46,777 nt of DNA from Pseudomonadota bacterium (GCA_023386865.1 JAEWIV010000493.1:1-46777), one strand, 5' to 3'; shown: positions 18,602 to 26,831, numbered from the stretch's first letter. Notes: a model not told the origin generated them from the sequence alone. Translations and numbers: made by a program.

Positions 18602-19174
18602 ATGAACCTGCTGATTCTCGGCCTGGTCCTGTTCCTCGGGATCCACATCCTCACGACCCTTCGCGAGCCGCGTGCGGCACTGATCCGTCGACTGGGCGAA
18701 GGAGCCTACAAGGGGCTTTACTCCCTTGTCGCCGCCGTCGGCCTCATCCTGATCGTGTGGGGCTTCAGTCGCTATCGCAGCGAGGGCTATATCCAGGTCT
18801 GGAATCCACCTTTCGCCGTGTTCCACCCTATCGCGCTTGTCTTGCTGTGGTTCGCCCTGGTGGCGCTGGCCGCGACCTATGCGCCACCCAGCCGGATCAA
18901 GTCGATCCTGCGCCACCCCATGCTGGTGGCGGTGAAGGCCTGGGCGCTGTCGCACCTGCTCGTGAACGGCGATCTCGGCTCGCTGCTGCTGTTCGGCAGC
19001 CTGCTCGTCTGGGCAATCTACGATCGAATCGCCGTCAAGCGCCGCGGCGATCAAGGTGCGCCCGTTGTCGACTCGTTCGGTCGCAACGACGGGATCGTCG
19101 TGGTGATCGGCACGATCGCCTACGGCATCGTCCTCTGGCTGCACGAGTCTTTGATCGGGGTCGCCGCCGCCTGA
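18602..19174 (+). CDS. NnrU-family membrane protein
   Basis: This 190-aa protein has about five hydrophobic helices and matches NnrU: NLLILGLVLFLGIHILTTL at the start, SRYRSEGYIQVWNPP in the first loop and HPMLVAVKAWALSHLLVNGD in the middle. NnrU is required for nitrite or NO reduction in Rhodobacter by an unknown mechanism, and homologues are found without denitrification genes, as here, so the cellular role is open. It stands 58 nt after the chromate transporter pair. Confidence 0.85.
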   Translation: MNLLILGLVLFLGIHILTTLREPRAALIRRLGEGAYKGLYSLVAAVGLILIVWGFSRYRSEGYIQVWNPPFAVFHPIALVLLWFALVALAATYAPPSRIKSILRHPMLVAVKAWALSHLLVNGDLGSLLLFGSLLVWAIYDRIAVKRRGDQGAPVVDSFGRNDGIVVVIGTIAYGIVLWLHESLIGVAAA

Positions 19175-19186
19175 CAGTTGGCTGAC

Positions 19187-19211
19187 AAGCAGCATGGCTG
19201 CTGCTTCTTTG
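19187..19211 (+). terminator. Weak terminator-like hairpin after nnrU-like gene
   Basis: AAGCAGC-ATGGCT-GCTGCTT is a 7-bp stem with 6-nt loop, followed by CTTTG. It begins 13 nt after the NnrU stop. The T-run is short and interrupted. Confidence 0.35.
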
Positions 19212-19283
19212 CATCACGATGTCGCCGTATTCCTGGGCAGGATCACGGGCGTTCATCAGCCTGTGTAAAGGAGTAATCATCAA

Positions 19284-19598
19284 ATGACCCGCCCCCTCCT
19301 CGCCTCCATCCTGGTCCTCGCCGCAGCCGTCACGCAGGCCGAGGCGCGCTCGCCGATCGGCGGCGCGACCATGCCGCGCGACCCGGTCCAGAGCGACACG
19401 CTCGGTCCCCGTAGCAACCCGACCCCGACCGTCGCCGAATCCGTGGCGCGTACGCAGATCGAGAAGAGCGGCTACACGAGCGTGCGCGGCCTGCAGCGCG
19501 GCGCCAACGGCACCTGGCATGCCATGGCGCGCGACCAGCGCAACGCCCCTGTCGTGGTCGCCCTCGACAACCAGGGCAACGTCACGCAGACCCGCTGA
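19284..19598 (+). CDS. Secreted PepSY-like small protein 1
   Basis: This 104-aa protein has a signal peptide (MTRPLLASILVLAAAVTQAEA), a low-complexity linker rich in Pro, Asp and Ser (22-52) and a C-terminal ~50-residue domain: RTQIEKSGYTSVRGLQRGA, NGTWHAMARDQ, then VVVALDNQGNV. The pattern GY..v..l...G.W.A.A.R...v.l...G.v is shared with three other genes in this window and resembles PepSY-like periplasmic domains. AAAGGAG lies upstream of the ATG. A strong terminator follows, so it is a single-gene unit. Confidence 0.72.
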   Translation: MTRPLLASILVLAAAVTQAEARSPIGGATMPRDPVQSDTLGPRSNPTPTVAESVARTQIEKSGYTSVRGLQRGANGTWHAMARDQRNAPVVVALDNQGNVTQTR

Positions 19599-19625
19599 GG
19601 CCTGAGGCGGTCTCGACGCAATCCG

Positions 19626-19657
19626 GCCCGCCCCGTTCCGACGGGGCGGGCTTTTTT
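19626..19657 (+). terminator. Strong intrinsic terminator
   Basis: GCCCGCCCCGT-TCCG-ACGGGGCGGGC makes a perfect 11-bp stem with a 4-nt loop, followed by six T residues. It lies 27 nt after the first PepSY-like gene and ends its transcription. Confidence 0.9.
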
Positions 19658-19687
19658 GCTGGCGCGCGGGCGGTCTATCCTCCACCC

Positions 19688-20323
19688 ATGACCGACGACT
19701 ACCAGCGCCGAAGCTATGGCGAGATCTCCGTGGGCACCGGCGAGAAGCCGGGCATCGTCGTTGTCGACTTCCAGCTCGGCTTCACCGATCCGAGATATCC
19801 GCTCGGCGGCGCGCCGCTGGTGATGCGGGCGGTCGAGAACACGGCCAGGCTGCTCGAGGTCGCGCGGCGCGTCGGCGCCCCGGTGGCGGTATGCAACACC
19901 GCCTACATGAATGAACGCGAGATGCCCTACTGGAAGATCACCGCCGTGAAGCAGACCTTCCTGCACGACCATCCCAGCACCGCGCTCGATCCCCGCATCT
20001 ACGACCCGTCCTACGACCTCAAGGTGACCAAGAAAGGCCCATCGATCTTCTTCGAGACGGGCGTGGCCAACTATTTCATGAAGGAACGCGTCGACACGAT
20101 GATCGTGACCGGCTGCAACACCTCGGGCTGCATCCGCGGCAGTGCGCTCGACTCCTTCAGTCATCGCTTCCGTACTCTCGTACCCGAGGATTGCGTCGGC
20201 GACATCGAGGAAGGCCCGCATCGCGACAACCTGCGCGATATTGGCCGGCGCTATGTCGACGTCACCGACCTCGCCTTTTGCATCGACTACCTGGAACGCT
20301 GGTGCAGGCGCAACGCGGCCTAG
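19688..20323 (+). CDS. Isochorismatase-family cysteine hydrolase
   Basis: This 211-aa enzyme has the isochorismatase/N-carbamoylsarcosine amidase fold. Catalytic positions are D27 (IVVVDFQLG), K115/K116 (KVTKKGPS) and C148 (TGCNTSGCIRG). The motif SFSHRFRTLVPEDCVGD follows as in amidohydrolases of this group, such as N-carbamoylsarcosine amidohydrolase or maleamate amidohydrolase. It probably hydrolyses a C-N bond of an amide or ureide; specificity is open. A link to the hydantoin module 9 kb downstream is possible but not shown. Confidence 0.85.
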   Translation: MTDDYQRRSYGEISVGTGEKPGIVVVDFQLGFTDPRYPLGGAPLVMRAVENTARLLEVARRVGAPVAVCNTAYMNEREMPYWKITAVKQTFLHDHPSTALDPRIYDPSYDLKVTKKGPSIFFETGVANYFMKERVDTMIVTGCNTSGCIRGSALDSFSHRFRTLVPEDCVGDIEEGPHRDNLRDIGRRYVDVTDLAFCIDYLERWCRRNAA

Positions 20324-20473
20324 ATTAGCCCGGTGTCGAGCGTGCGGCTCTTCGATGATGTTGGTCCCCCCGAGGCCCCGTTGCGGCTCGTCGCGGTGCC
20401 CAACAACTACGCTCTATGGAATGTTCGCTGCGGCTGTCGCGCGGGATCACGCCGAAGAACACCCACACACGGC
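20324..20473. other. Intergenic segment without recognised gene
   Basis: This 150-nt space lies between the convergent isochorismatase-like and YbaK genes. A GTG-initiated open frame from 20333 and an opposing one to 20325 exist, but neither resembles a known protein and both run into neighbouring coding DNA. I see no terminator with a T-run. Confidence 0.4.
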
Positions 20474-20947
20474 CTAAAGCCGGGCAGACGAGTCGCAAAC
20501 GTCGACCCATTCAGCGTCGACAAGCTCCGCCATGCGCAGCGGGTCTATGCGCAACGCCGAACGCGTCGAACCCGCCGCCGGCACGACTTCGTCGAACGCC
20601 TTCAGCGAGATGTCGCAATAGACCGGCAGCGGCGTTGCCAGCCCGAAAGGGCAGACGCCGCCAACCGGATGGCCGGTGATCGCCACCACCTCCTCCGCCG
20701 TCAGCATGCGTGGCTTGCCACCGAACACCGCCTTGGCCTTCTTGTTGTCCAGGCGCGCCTCGCCGCTGGTGACGACCAGCAGGTTGCGCTCGCGCACCCG
20801 CAGCGACAGCGTCTTGGCGATCTGCGCCGGCTGCACACCGTGGCCCGCTGCGGCGAGCGCCACCGTGGCAGTGCTGCCGTCCAGTTCCACGATGGTGATA
20901 TCCGGGGCACGGCTCGCGAAAAAGGCGCGGACTGATTCGAGGCTCAT
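20474..20947 (-). CDS. YbaK/EbsC-family aminoacyl-tRNA deacylase
   Basis: This 157-aa protein belongs to the YbaK/ProX editing family that removes mischarged amino acids from tRNA in trans. K45 in AQIAKTLSLR is the conserved catalytic Lys; TSGEARLDNKKAKAVFG, TGHPVGGVCPFGL and YCDISLKAFDEVV are family motifs. Whether it acts on Cys-tRNA(Pro) or Ala-tRNA(Pro) cannot be told. The ATG at 20947 starts the known domain; the longer frame upstream is antisense to the second PepSY-like gene. Confidence 0.88.
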   Translation of the reverse strand: MSLESVRAFFASRAPDITIVELDGSTATVALAAAGHGVQPAQIAKTLSLRVRERNLLVVTSGEARLDNKKAKAVFGGKPRMLTAEEVVAITGHPVGGVCPFGLATPLPVYCDISLKAFDEVVPAAGSTRSALRIDPLRMAELVDAEWVDVCDSSARL

Positions 20948-21019
20948 GCCCCTTGATAGCAACGCCGCGCCGCAATCGCACGTTCGATGAGCCGACGAAC
21001 CCTCGCTGGAGGAAGCACC

Positions 21020-21337
21020 ATGCGTATCGCCCTGCTCGCCGCCGTCGTGATCGCAGCCGCCAACGTCGCCGTGGCACAAAGCCCGGCCGCCAGGCTTCCC
21101 GGTCAGGCCGAGCCGTCCACGGGCCCATTCTCGTCCGGCAGCGCAATGGATGAGGTCACGGCCCGGCGCAAGCTGGAGGACCGGGGCTACCGCGACCTGC
21201 GCAATGTCACGCCCAACGGCGATGGCGGCTTTTCCGCGCAGGCCGTCCGGCAGAACCCGCCTGGCCGGCAACTGCCTGGCACCGATCGCGACATCCGCAT
21301 CGAGATCGACTCGGCGGGCAATGTGCGCGAGCGCTGA
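21020..21337 (+). CDS. Secreted PepSY-like small protein 2
   Basis: This 105-aa protein has signal peptide MRIALLAAVVIAAANVAVA, a short spacer and the shared C-terminal domain: ARRKLEDRGYRDLRNVTPN, GGFSAQAVRQ, and IRIEIDSAGNVRER. The start ATG follows GGAGGA by 6 nt; the upstream ATG at 20987 would precede the signal peptide. An insert of about ten residues between the W/F-A-A and the V-I strand distinguishes it from paralogues 1 and 3. Divergent from ybaK. Confidence 0.72.
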   Translation: MRIALLAAVVIAAANVAVAQSPAARLPGQAEPSTGPFSSGSAMDEVTARRKLEDRGYRDLRNVTPNGDGGFSAQAVRQNPPGRQLPGTDRDIRIEIDSAGNVRER

Positions 21338-21391
21338 CGAAATGGACAAAGCGGCCCGGCGGGGGCAGCGTTCAGGCGAAGGAGAACCCTC

Positions 21392-21751
21392 ATGTTCGGC
21401 AGGCCAGTCGCTGCCCTGGTGTTCCTGACCGCAGGTGCCACCCTGGCGCAGGCCCCGTCGGCGCCGGTGGCGACCGTCCACTACGATTGCGCGGGGGGCA
21501 AATCGCTTTCAGCCGAATATTTCGATGGCCCGACGCGCACCGCACCCGATGGCCGACCAATCCCGGGCGGCCGGGTCGTCCTCACGCTGGCGGACGGCAA
21601 GAAGCTCACTCTGCCGCAGACGCTGTCTGGCTCGGGCGTTCGCTACGCCAACGACGGCGAGACGTTCGTCTTCTGGAGCAAGGGCGACACGGCCTTCGTC
21701 GAGGAAGGCCAGACGGCGACCTACAAGGATTGCGTCGGCCGCAGGACGTAG
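21392..21751 (+). CDS. MliC-family C-type lysozyme inhibitor
   Basis: This 119-aa periplasmic protein has a signal peptide (FGRPVAALVFLTAGATLA) and an MliC domain: VHYDCAGGKSLSAEYFD, VVLTLADGKKLTLPQTLSGS, GVRYANDGETFVFWSKGD and a final Cys in YKDCVGRR, which probably pairs with the early Cys. MliC and PliC proteins block lysozyme that reaches the periplasm. The family motifs SGSGVRYA and FWSKGD are well conserved. It has no lipobox Cys at the cleavage site, so it is predicted soluble (PliC-like). Confidence 0.8.
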   Translation: MFGRPVAALVFLTAGATLAQAPSAPVATVHYDCAGGKSLSAEYFDGPTRTAPDGRPIPGGRVVLTLADGKKLTLPQTLSGSGVRYANDGETFVFWSKGDTAFVEEGQTATYKDCVGRRT

Positions 21752-21753
21752 CG

Positions 21754-22116
21754 TCAGACCTGGAAGAGCAGGAAGCCACCGAAGCCCATGGCCGTCAGCG
21801 CCATGCCGAGACAGCGGAAGAAGCGCGTCGACTGGGTTCGAAGCAGCTGACGGCCGTGCAGCGCCGCCCGTTCTGCGCGCGACATCTCGGCCCTGACCTT
21901 GACCTGCTGAGCGAGGAAGCCCGGCGAGAAACCCGACCCGACCACGCTGCCCTCATCCTCCATGTCGACGCGGGCCGTGACGAACCAGATCATCAGGCCG
22001 ATCACGCCGATGCCGAAGAAGCTCGCATAGGCGACGATCATGAAGGCGATCACGGAAGCGATCAGCCAGCCGCTCCAGACGAACGCCATGACGAAGGCCT
22101 TGCCGGGCACGGGCAT
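21754..22116 (-). CDS. Two- to three-helix membrane protein of unknown function
   Basis: This 120-aa protein has two adjacent N-terminal hydrophobic segments (about 8-30 and 33-46), a charged middle (VKVRAEMSRAERAALHGRQ) and a last hydrophobic helix (103-118). The layout is that of a small inner-membrane protein with a cytoplasmic loop. It resembles no family I recognise. It converges with the MliC gene, whose stop lies only 2 nt away. Confidence 0.65.
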   Translation of the reverse strand: MPVPGKAFVMAFVWSGWLIASVIAFMIVAYASFFGIGVIGLMIWFVTARVDMEDEGSVVGSGFSPGFLAQQVKVRAEMSRAERAALHGRQLLRTQSTRFFRCLGMALTAMGFGGFLLFQV

Positions 22117-22390
22117 CTCCTGTGCGCTATGCCACGATCAATCGTGATCGTTCCGCACCGGGTGCGCAAGCGTGACCGGGGCCGGCCGTAGACGAAGTAG
22201 ATTGCCAGACTGACGGCGTGTTCCATACTTCTCGCGGACCCATCCTCGCCGCATTGCAGCCGGCGTGCCATCGCGATTGTGGCGGCCCTGCGGCCGATGC
22301 CGCCGGCACAGGATATTTGTCATGCAACACCTCGTGCCGCGCCGCGTTCACTGGGCGTCCAAAACCCACCCAACAGCAAGGAGGACGACC
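22117..22390. other. Intergenic region with a small inverted repeat
   Basis: The 274-nt divergent gap between the membrane protein and PepSY-like gene 3 holds the perfect inverted repeat CACGAT-CA-ATCGTG (22132-22145), a possible operator, near the membrane protein start. No ORF with signs of coding was found. AAGGAGG lies just before the gene 3 start. Confidence 0.4.
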
Positions 22391-22717
22391 ATGATCCGCA
22401 CGACCCTGGCGACCCTCGCCTTCATCGCCGCGGCCGGAGTGGCTCACGCGCAAATGCAGGCTCCCAGCACCCCGGAAGGCCGCGACCAGCGTTCGATGCC
22501 CGGCGCCACCAGCAATCCCACCACGGGCCAGCCTAAGAGCCCGATGAACCCGTCGGCGGCCGAGGCTGCAGCCAAGGCGGAGCTGGAAAAGCGAGGCTAT
22601 ACGGGCGTGAAGAGCCTGACCCGCGACCCCGCCGGCAACTGGGCCGCGAAGGCGATGCGTAACAACGTCGAAATCGCCGTGATCCTCGAGCCCAACGGCA
22701 CGATCAGGGAGCAGTAG
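22391..22717 (+). CDS. Secreted PepSY-like small protein 3
   Basis: This 108-aa protein has signal peptide MIRTTLATLAFIAAAGVAHA, a Pro/Ser/Thr/Gly linker and the shared domain: KAELEKRGYTGVKSLTRD, GNWAAKAMRNN, then IAVILEPNGTIREQ. It is the shortest domain version without the inserted loop. AAGGAGG 7 nt before the ATG is a strong ribosome site. It is closest in linker style to protein 1 (both have an NPT motif before the domain). Confidence 0.72.
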   Translation: MIRTTLATLAFIAAAGVAHAQMQAPSTPEGRDQRSMPGATSNPTTGQPKSPMNPSAAEAAAKAELEKRGYTGVKSLTRDPAGNWAAKAMRNNVEIAVILEPNGTIREQ

Positions 22718-22740
22718 CCGAGAGGTTGCTGCGACCCGGC

Positions 22741-22778
22741 CTGGCGGGACGGTTTACTCCTCGTTTGCGTCCCGCCAG
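22741..22778. repeat. 10-bp inverted repeat with 18-nt loop
   Basis: CTGGCGGGAC (22741-22750) pairs perfectly with GTCCCGCCAG (22769-22778). It lies between PepSY-like genes 3 and 4 with no T-run, so it may be a regulatory or RNA-stability element. Confidence 0.5.
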
Positions 22779-22841
22779 CGCTGCCGCTCTCGGACACGTG
22801 TATGGACTTGCAGGTGCCTCCGGACCGACCATATCCGGAGA

Positions 22842-23225
22842 ATGCGTCTGTTCCTCGTCATTGCCCTTGCGACCGTAGCTTTGATGACGCCGGCTTCGGC
22901 GCAATACGCGCCGGGCTCCATCGGCAATGGTGGTCGTATGCCCGAAACCATGTCGCCGGGCGCCCTGCCCCCGCCACCGACCATCGTCGCGCCCTCCGCG
23001 CCCGCTCCTCAACCTTCCGCTTCCTACGGTGGCCGCTATCCCAACACCGAATCGCTATCGCGCGAGCGGATCCAGTCCGAAGGCTACCGCGTGAGGAACA
23101 TGACCCGGCAGAATGACGGCTCATGGAAAGCCGACGTCTCGCGCGATCCCGTGCCGACACGCCCGAGCGGCGTGCCGAGCAAGATCACGATCTACCCCGA
23201 CGGCCGCATCGTCGAGGAGCGCTGA
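22842..23225 (+). CDS. Secreted PepSY-like small protein 4
   Basis: This 127-aa protein has signal peptide MRLFLVIALATVALMTPASA, a longer Pro/Ala/Ser linker with PPPP (about residues 43-68) and the shared domain: RERIQSEGYRVRNMTRQN, GSWKADVSRD, then SKITIYPDGRIVEER. It has the insert seen in protein 2. The ribosome site is close to the start (CCGGAGAATG). It converges with the SCP2/hydrolase gene, whose stop is 25 nt away. Confidence 0.7.
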   Translation: MRLFLVIALATVALMTPASAQYAPGSIGNGGRMPETMSPGALPPPPTIVAPSAPAPQPSASYGGRYPNTESLSRERIQSEGYRVRNMTRQNDGSWKADVSRDPVPTRPSGVPSKITIYPDGRIVEER

Positions 23226-23250
23226 ACACGTCGGCATGGTCGCCTGTCAC

Positions 23251-24486
23251 TTAGCCTGCCGCGATGCGATCGAGTACGGGCAGCAGATAGCGACGGAACT
23301 CGGCCGGACTCTCCGACATCGGGAAGTGCCCCATGCCCTTCATGACCTCGAAGTGACGGGCGCCCGTCACGCGCGCAAGCTCGGCCGTGAGCTCAGGCGT
23401 CGCCGACAAGTCGTACTCGCCCGTCAGCAGGTACAGTGGGCATTTGCCGTCGAGGCCCGCGAGATCGGCGTTCCGGAGGTCACCCTCGGCGAAATAGTAG
23501 TGCAGGTCACCCAGGAAGACCGCCGGGCCGCCTTGCATGTAGTGCCACAGCGTCTCCCACTTGTGAGCGGAGGGCGAGGTCGGGGCGATCAGGCAGGCCA
23601 CCGTGCCGGCGGCCGCCTCCTGGCCGTGGATGTCGGGGCGGTACAGCACGCCGAGATCGCGCAGCCGAGTGTCGGCGCCGGGCTCGGCATGCGTCGCCGA
23701 CTGCAAACCGATGGCAGCGCGGAAATGTGCACCGTGCCGCAACGCCAAGTGCAGCACGGCCCGCCCGCCGATCGAGCAGCCCATCACCACTGGCCGCTCG
23801 AGACCGAGGGCGCGCGACACAGCCATGACGGTGTCGACGTATAGCCCGGTGGTGAGCTGGTGGACTTCGGTCTCGTAGCCGGCCGGGGGCGACGACTTGC
23901 CGTGCCACGGCAGATCGAAGGCGATCACGCGATAGCGTCCGGTGATGGCCGGGTCGTTCAGGAGCTCGCGGTATTGCCGTCCGTCGGCGCCGGCTGTGTG
24001 CAGGCAGAGCAACGGGATGCCCTGCCCCGCTTCCTCGAAATAGACGCGATGCGGACGGCCGTCGAGATCGAGGCGCAAATACCGGCCGACGATGGGTTCG
24101 ATCGCCGGGTCGCCGACGAGGGTGGGACCCGACGCGGACGCCGCCGGCCGCAGCGTGGCGAAGACCTGCTCCAGGAACAGCATGTGCCGGCCCCAGGCCA
24201 GGATGTCGCCCTCGACCCGCAGATGGCCGACCCGTTGCATGCCAACGAGGCTTTGGAAGCCGACGGCCGGAACGGGCTTGGCGAACTCGGCCCAGCTGGC
24301 GGCCGAGGCGCTGAGGCCGAACGCGGCGTCCGCGGCCGCGCCTCTGTCGACGACGATGCGCTCGCCGACGCGCACCGTGACGGGCTCCGCGCCGCCCAGC
24401 ACGGTGAAGGAAAACGCCGACAGCCGGGCACGCCGCTCCAGCGCCGCGTTGCCGGCAAGGGCCTGGGCAAGACGCGAAAAATCCAC
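23251..24486 (-). CDS. SCP2-like domain fused to alpha/beta hydrolase
   Basis: This 411-aa protein joins two parts. Residues 1-115 look like a sterol-carrier/SCP2-type domain (FSFTVLGGAEPVTVRVGERI; FGLSASAASWAEFAKPV; VEGDILAWGRHMLFLEQVF). Residues 150-405 are an alpha/beta hydrolase with LLCLHTAGADGRQYREL, GCSIGG with Ser238 and GMGHFPMSESP with the His. Substrate likely a hydrophobic ester or acid held by the first domain. It starts at GTG 24486, 2 nt after the TctC stop, and ends a transporter operon. SCP2 similarity is by eye only. Confidence 0.72.
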   Translation of the reverse strand: MDFSRLAQALAGNAALERRARLSAFSFTVLGGAEPVTVRVGERIVVDRGAAADAAFGLSASAASWAEFAKPVPAVGFQSLVGMQRVGHLRVEGDILAWGRHMLFLEQVFATLRPAASASGPTLVGDPAIEPIVGRYLRLDLDGRPHRVYFEEAGQGIPLLCLHTAGADGRQYRELLNDPAITGRYRVIAFDLPWHGKSSPPAGYETEVHQLTTGLYVDTVMAVSRALGLERPVVMGCSIGGRAVLHLALRHGAHFRAAIGLQSATHAEPGADTRLRDLGVLYRPDIHGQEAAAGTVACLIAPTSPSAHKWETLWHYMQGGPAVFLGDLHYYFAEGDLRNADLAGLDGKCPLYLLTGEYDLSATPELTAELARVTGARHFEVMKGMGHFPMSESPAEFRRYLLPVLDRIAAG

Positions 24487-24488
24487 GT

Positions 24489-25454
24489 TCAGTTGCCGGG
24501 CTTGATGTTGGCGTCCTTGATCACCTTCGCCCATTTGGGAATGTCGCCGGCGATCGCCGCGTGCGTCTCTTCGGGCGTGCTGCCGACGACGTCGAGACCG
24601 AGCGCCGCGAACTTCTGCTTCATTTCCGGATCTGCCAGGACCTTCAGCGATTCGGCCCGCACCTTGTCGACGATCGGCTTGGGCAGGCCGGCCGGCCCCA
24701 TCAGGGCGAACCACGACGTTGCCTCGAAGCCGGGGAAGCCCGACTGGTCGAAGGTCGCCAGGTCGGGCGCGTTGGGCGAGCGCTGCAGCGAGGTGATGCC
24801 AATGCCGCGCACGCGCCCATCGCGCACCAGCGGCAGACTGGCGCCGGCGTTCTGGATGCCGACCTGCACGACGCCGCTCATGACGTCGGCGAGGTTGGCG
24901 CCGCGATAGGGAATGTGCTCCATCTTGATGCCGGCCAGATGGCAGAAGAGCTCGCCTGCCACGTGCTGCGGCGTGCCGACGCCCGGCGTGCCGTATGAGA
25001 GCTTGCCAGGATTGGCCTTGGCGTGGGCGATCAGGTCGGCGATCGACTTCACCGGCAGGTCGTTGTTGACCATCATGATCGACGGCATGCGCAGCGACGT
25101 CGAGATCGGCGTCAGGTCCTTCAGCGGATCGAACGGCAGGGCCTGCAGGCTGGGCAGGATGGTGATGGCGGCATTGCCCGCCCACATCAGCGTGTAGCCG
25201 TCGGGTGCGGACTTGGCGACGCGGTCGGTGCCGATGGCGCCCGAATTGCCGGCGATGTTCTCGACCACGACCGGCTGCCCCCAGGCCTTCTGGAACTTCT
25301 CGGCGAACATGCGGGCCGTGACGTCGGTCGCGCTACCGGCAGTGAAGCCCACCACCAGCTTGACCGGCTTTTCCGGCCAGTTGGCCTGGGCCAGGGCCGG
25401 AGCGACGCCAAGCACGACGAGCAACGCGGAAATGGCGCGTACGATACGATGCAT
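24489..25454 (-). CDS. TctC/Bug-type periplasmic solute-binding protein
   Basis: This 321-aa binding protein of the tripartite tricarboxylate (TTT/Bug) family has a signal peptide (about 1-24) and family motifs WPEKPVKLVVGFTAGSATDVTAR (26-48), NIAGNSGAIGTDRVAKS and YGTPGVGTPQHVAGELF. Such proteins normally deliver carboxylates to TctA/TctB membrane subunits, but neither is present in this window. Here the gene lies 33 nt after an amino-acid ABC permease and 2 nt before a hydrolase. Ligand is unknown; orphan Bug proteins are common. Confidence 0.9.
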   Translation of the reverse strand: MHRIVRAISALLVVLGVAPALAQANWPEKPVKLVVGFTAGSATDVTARMFAEKFQKAWGQPVVVENIAGNSGAIGTDRVAKSAPDGYTLMWAGNAAITILPSLQALPFDPLKDLTPISTSLRMPSIMMVNNDLPVKSIADLIAHAKANPGKLSYGTPGVGTPQHVAGELFCHLAGIKMEHIPYRGANLADVMSGVVQVGIQNAGASLPLVRDGRVRGIGITSLQRSPNAPDLATFDQSGFPGFEATSWFALMGPAGLPKPIVDKVRAESLKVLADPEMKQKFAALGLDVVGSTPEETHAAIAGDIPKWAKVIKDANIKPGN

Positions 25455-25487
25455 TTGTTTCCTCCCTTGTCCGGGAGGCTATGGCAA

Positions 25488-26153
25488 CTAACGGCGCCCC
25501 GCCAGAGCACGGTTCTCCAGCCGGCTCAGCAGGCGAACCAGCGGCCACAGCAGCAGAAAATAGATGACCGCCGCCAGCACGATGGGCGTGGCGTTGTAGG
25601 TCAGGCTCTGCGCCTGGCGGGCCTGGAACAGGAGCTCGGGGACCGCGACGACGCTGCCGAGCGAGGTGAGCTTCACCACCTCGAGCGTGTTCGACATCAG
25701 GTCGGGCAGAACGTTGCGAATCGCCTGGGGCAGGACGATGTACGTCATGGCCTGCAGGCGGCTGAGACCGGTCGAGCGGCCGGCTTCGATCTGGCCGGCC
25801 GGCACGGAATCGATGCCAGCGCGCAGGATCTCGCCGTAGTAGGCGCCGGTGTTGAGGAAGAAGGCGATGGCGACGCAGGCGAAACCGCCGAGCTCCAGGC
25901 CGGCGAAGGGCAGCCCCGCGAACAGCAGCACCAGCAGGACCAGCGGCGGGAAGGCGCGGAAGAAGTCGACCCAGGCCATCAGCGGCCAGCGCACCAGCGG
26001 ATGATGCACGGTGGCGAGCAGCGCCAGGACTAGGCCGCCCAGCAGGCCGAGCGGGACGACGATCAGCGACAGCAAGACGGTGTTCCACAGGCCTGCCAGC
26101 ACGATCGGCCAGATCGCGGCGATGATCTCGGGATTGAAGAAGGTCTCGATCAT
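25488..26153 (-). CDS. Polar amino-acid ABC transporter permease B
   Basis: This 221-aa inner-membrane permease of the HisMQ/GltJK type has about five helices. The EAA loop reads EAGRSTGLSRLQAMTYIVLP, and FFRAFPPLVLLVLLFAGLPF is the early helix signature. ATG at 26153 overlaps the stop of permease A as ATGA, so the two are coupled. The longer frame that reaches 26531 is antisense-like over permease A and is rejected. Confidence 0.88.
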   Translation of the reverse strand: MIETFFNPEIIAAIWPIVLAGLWNTVLLSLIVVPLGLLGGLVLALLATVHHPLVRWPLMAWVDFFRAFPPLVLLVLLFAGLPFAGLELGGFACVAIAFFLNTGAYYGEILRAGIDSVPAGQIEAGRSTGLSRLQAMTYIVLPQAIRNVLPDLMSNTLEVVKLTSLGSVVAVPELLFQARQAQSLTYNATPIVLAAVIYFLLLWPLVRLLSRLENRALAGRR

Positions 26154-26830
26154 CGCTTCCACGCGAACCTGGTCTCGATCCACCGCGCGGCGACGACGAC
26201 CGGCAGGAACAGCACGAGGTAGGCCGCCGCGCCCATCATCAGCGGCGAAGGATTGTAGGAGTTCGACACCGCCGAGCTCGCCTGCCCCAGGATCTCGGTG
26301 ACGGCCACGACGGTGCCGAGCGCCGTGCCTTTGGTGATGGCGATGGTGCGGTTGGTGAGCGGCGGGATGGTGAGCCGCAGGGCCTGCGGCAGCACGACGT
26401 TGACCAGGGTCTGGCCGAACGACAGGCCGGTCGAGCGCGAGGCTTCCCACTGCCCTTTCGGGATGGAGGTGATGCCGGCCCAGAAGATCTCCTCGGAGAA
26501 GGCCATCAGCACGAAGGCGAGCGACAGCCACGTCGACACGAAGCCCGACGGCGAAACTCCAGCCGCCGGCAGGCCGAAATAGATCAGCACGATGATGACC
26601 AGCGGAGGCAGCGAGCGGAACAGATCGACCACGAAGATGATCAGCCAGTTGAGCGGCCGGATCGCGAGCGCGCGCAGCAGCGCCAACACGAGGCCCGCCA
26701 CGAGACCGCTCACCACGATCAGCACCGCGAGCTCGATGGTGACGACCATGCCGGACAGGATGTCCGGCAGGTACTTCAGCATCACCTTCGCGTTGAAGAA
26801 CGTCTCTGTGAAACGGTCCCAGGTCGACAT
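26150..26830 (-). CDS. Polar amino-acid ABC transporter permease A
   Basis: This 226-aa permease is the partner of permease B. It has the LFRSLPPLVIIVLIYFGLP segment and EAA loop EASRSTGLSFGQTLVNVVLP. It starts 1 nt after the ATPase stop. Permeases A and B with the ATPase and the binding protein form a complete importer of the polar amino-acid class (PAAT). Confidence 0.88.
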   Translation of the reverse strand: MSTWDRFTETFFNAKVMLKYLPDILSGMVVTIELAVLIVVSGLVAGLVLALLRALAIRPLNWLIIFVVDLFRSLPPLVIIVLIYFGLPAAGVSPSGFVSTWLSLAFVLMAFSEEIFWAGITSIPKGQWEASRSTGLSFGQTLVNVVLPQALRLTIPPLTNRTIAITKGTALGTVVAVTEILGQASSAVSNSYNPSPLMMGAAAYLVLFLPVVVAARWIETRFAWKR

Positions 26831-26831
26831 T

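Noticed and set aside
20333..20935. 200-codon frame starting at GTG between isochorismatase-like gene and YbaK
   Set aside because: It overlaps YbaK on the other strand for most of its length, has no recognisable domain, and the first 45 codons match nothing I know.
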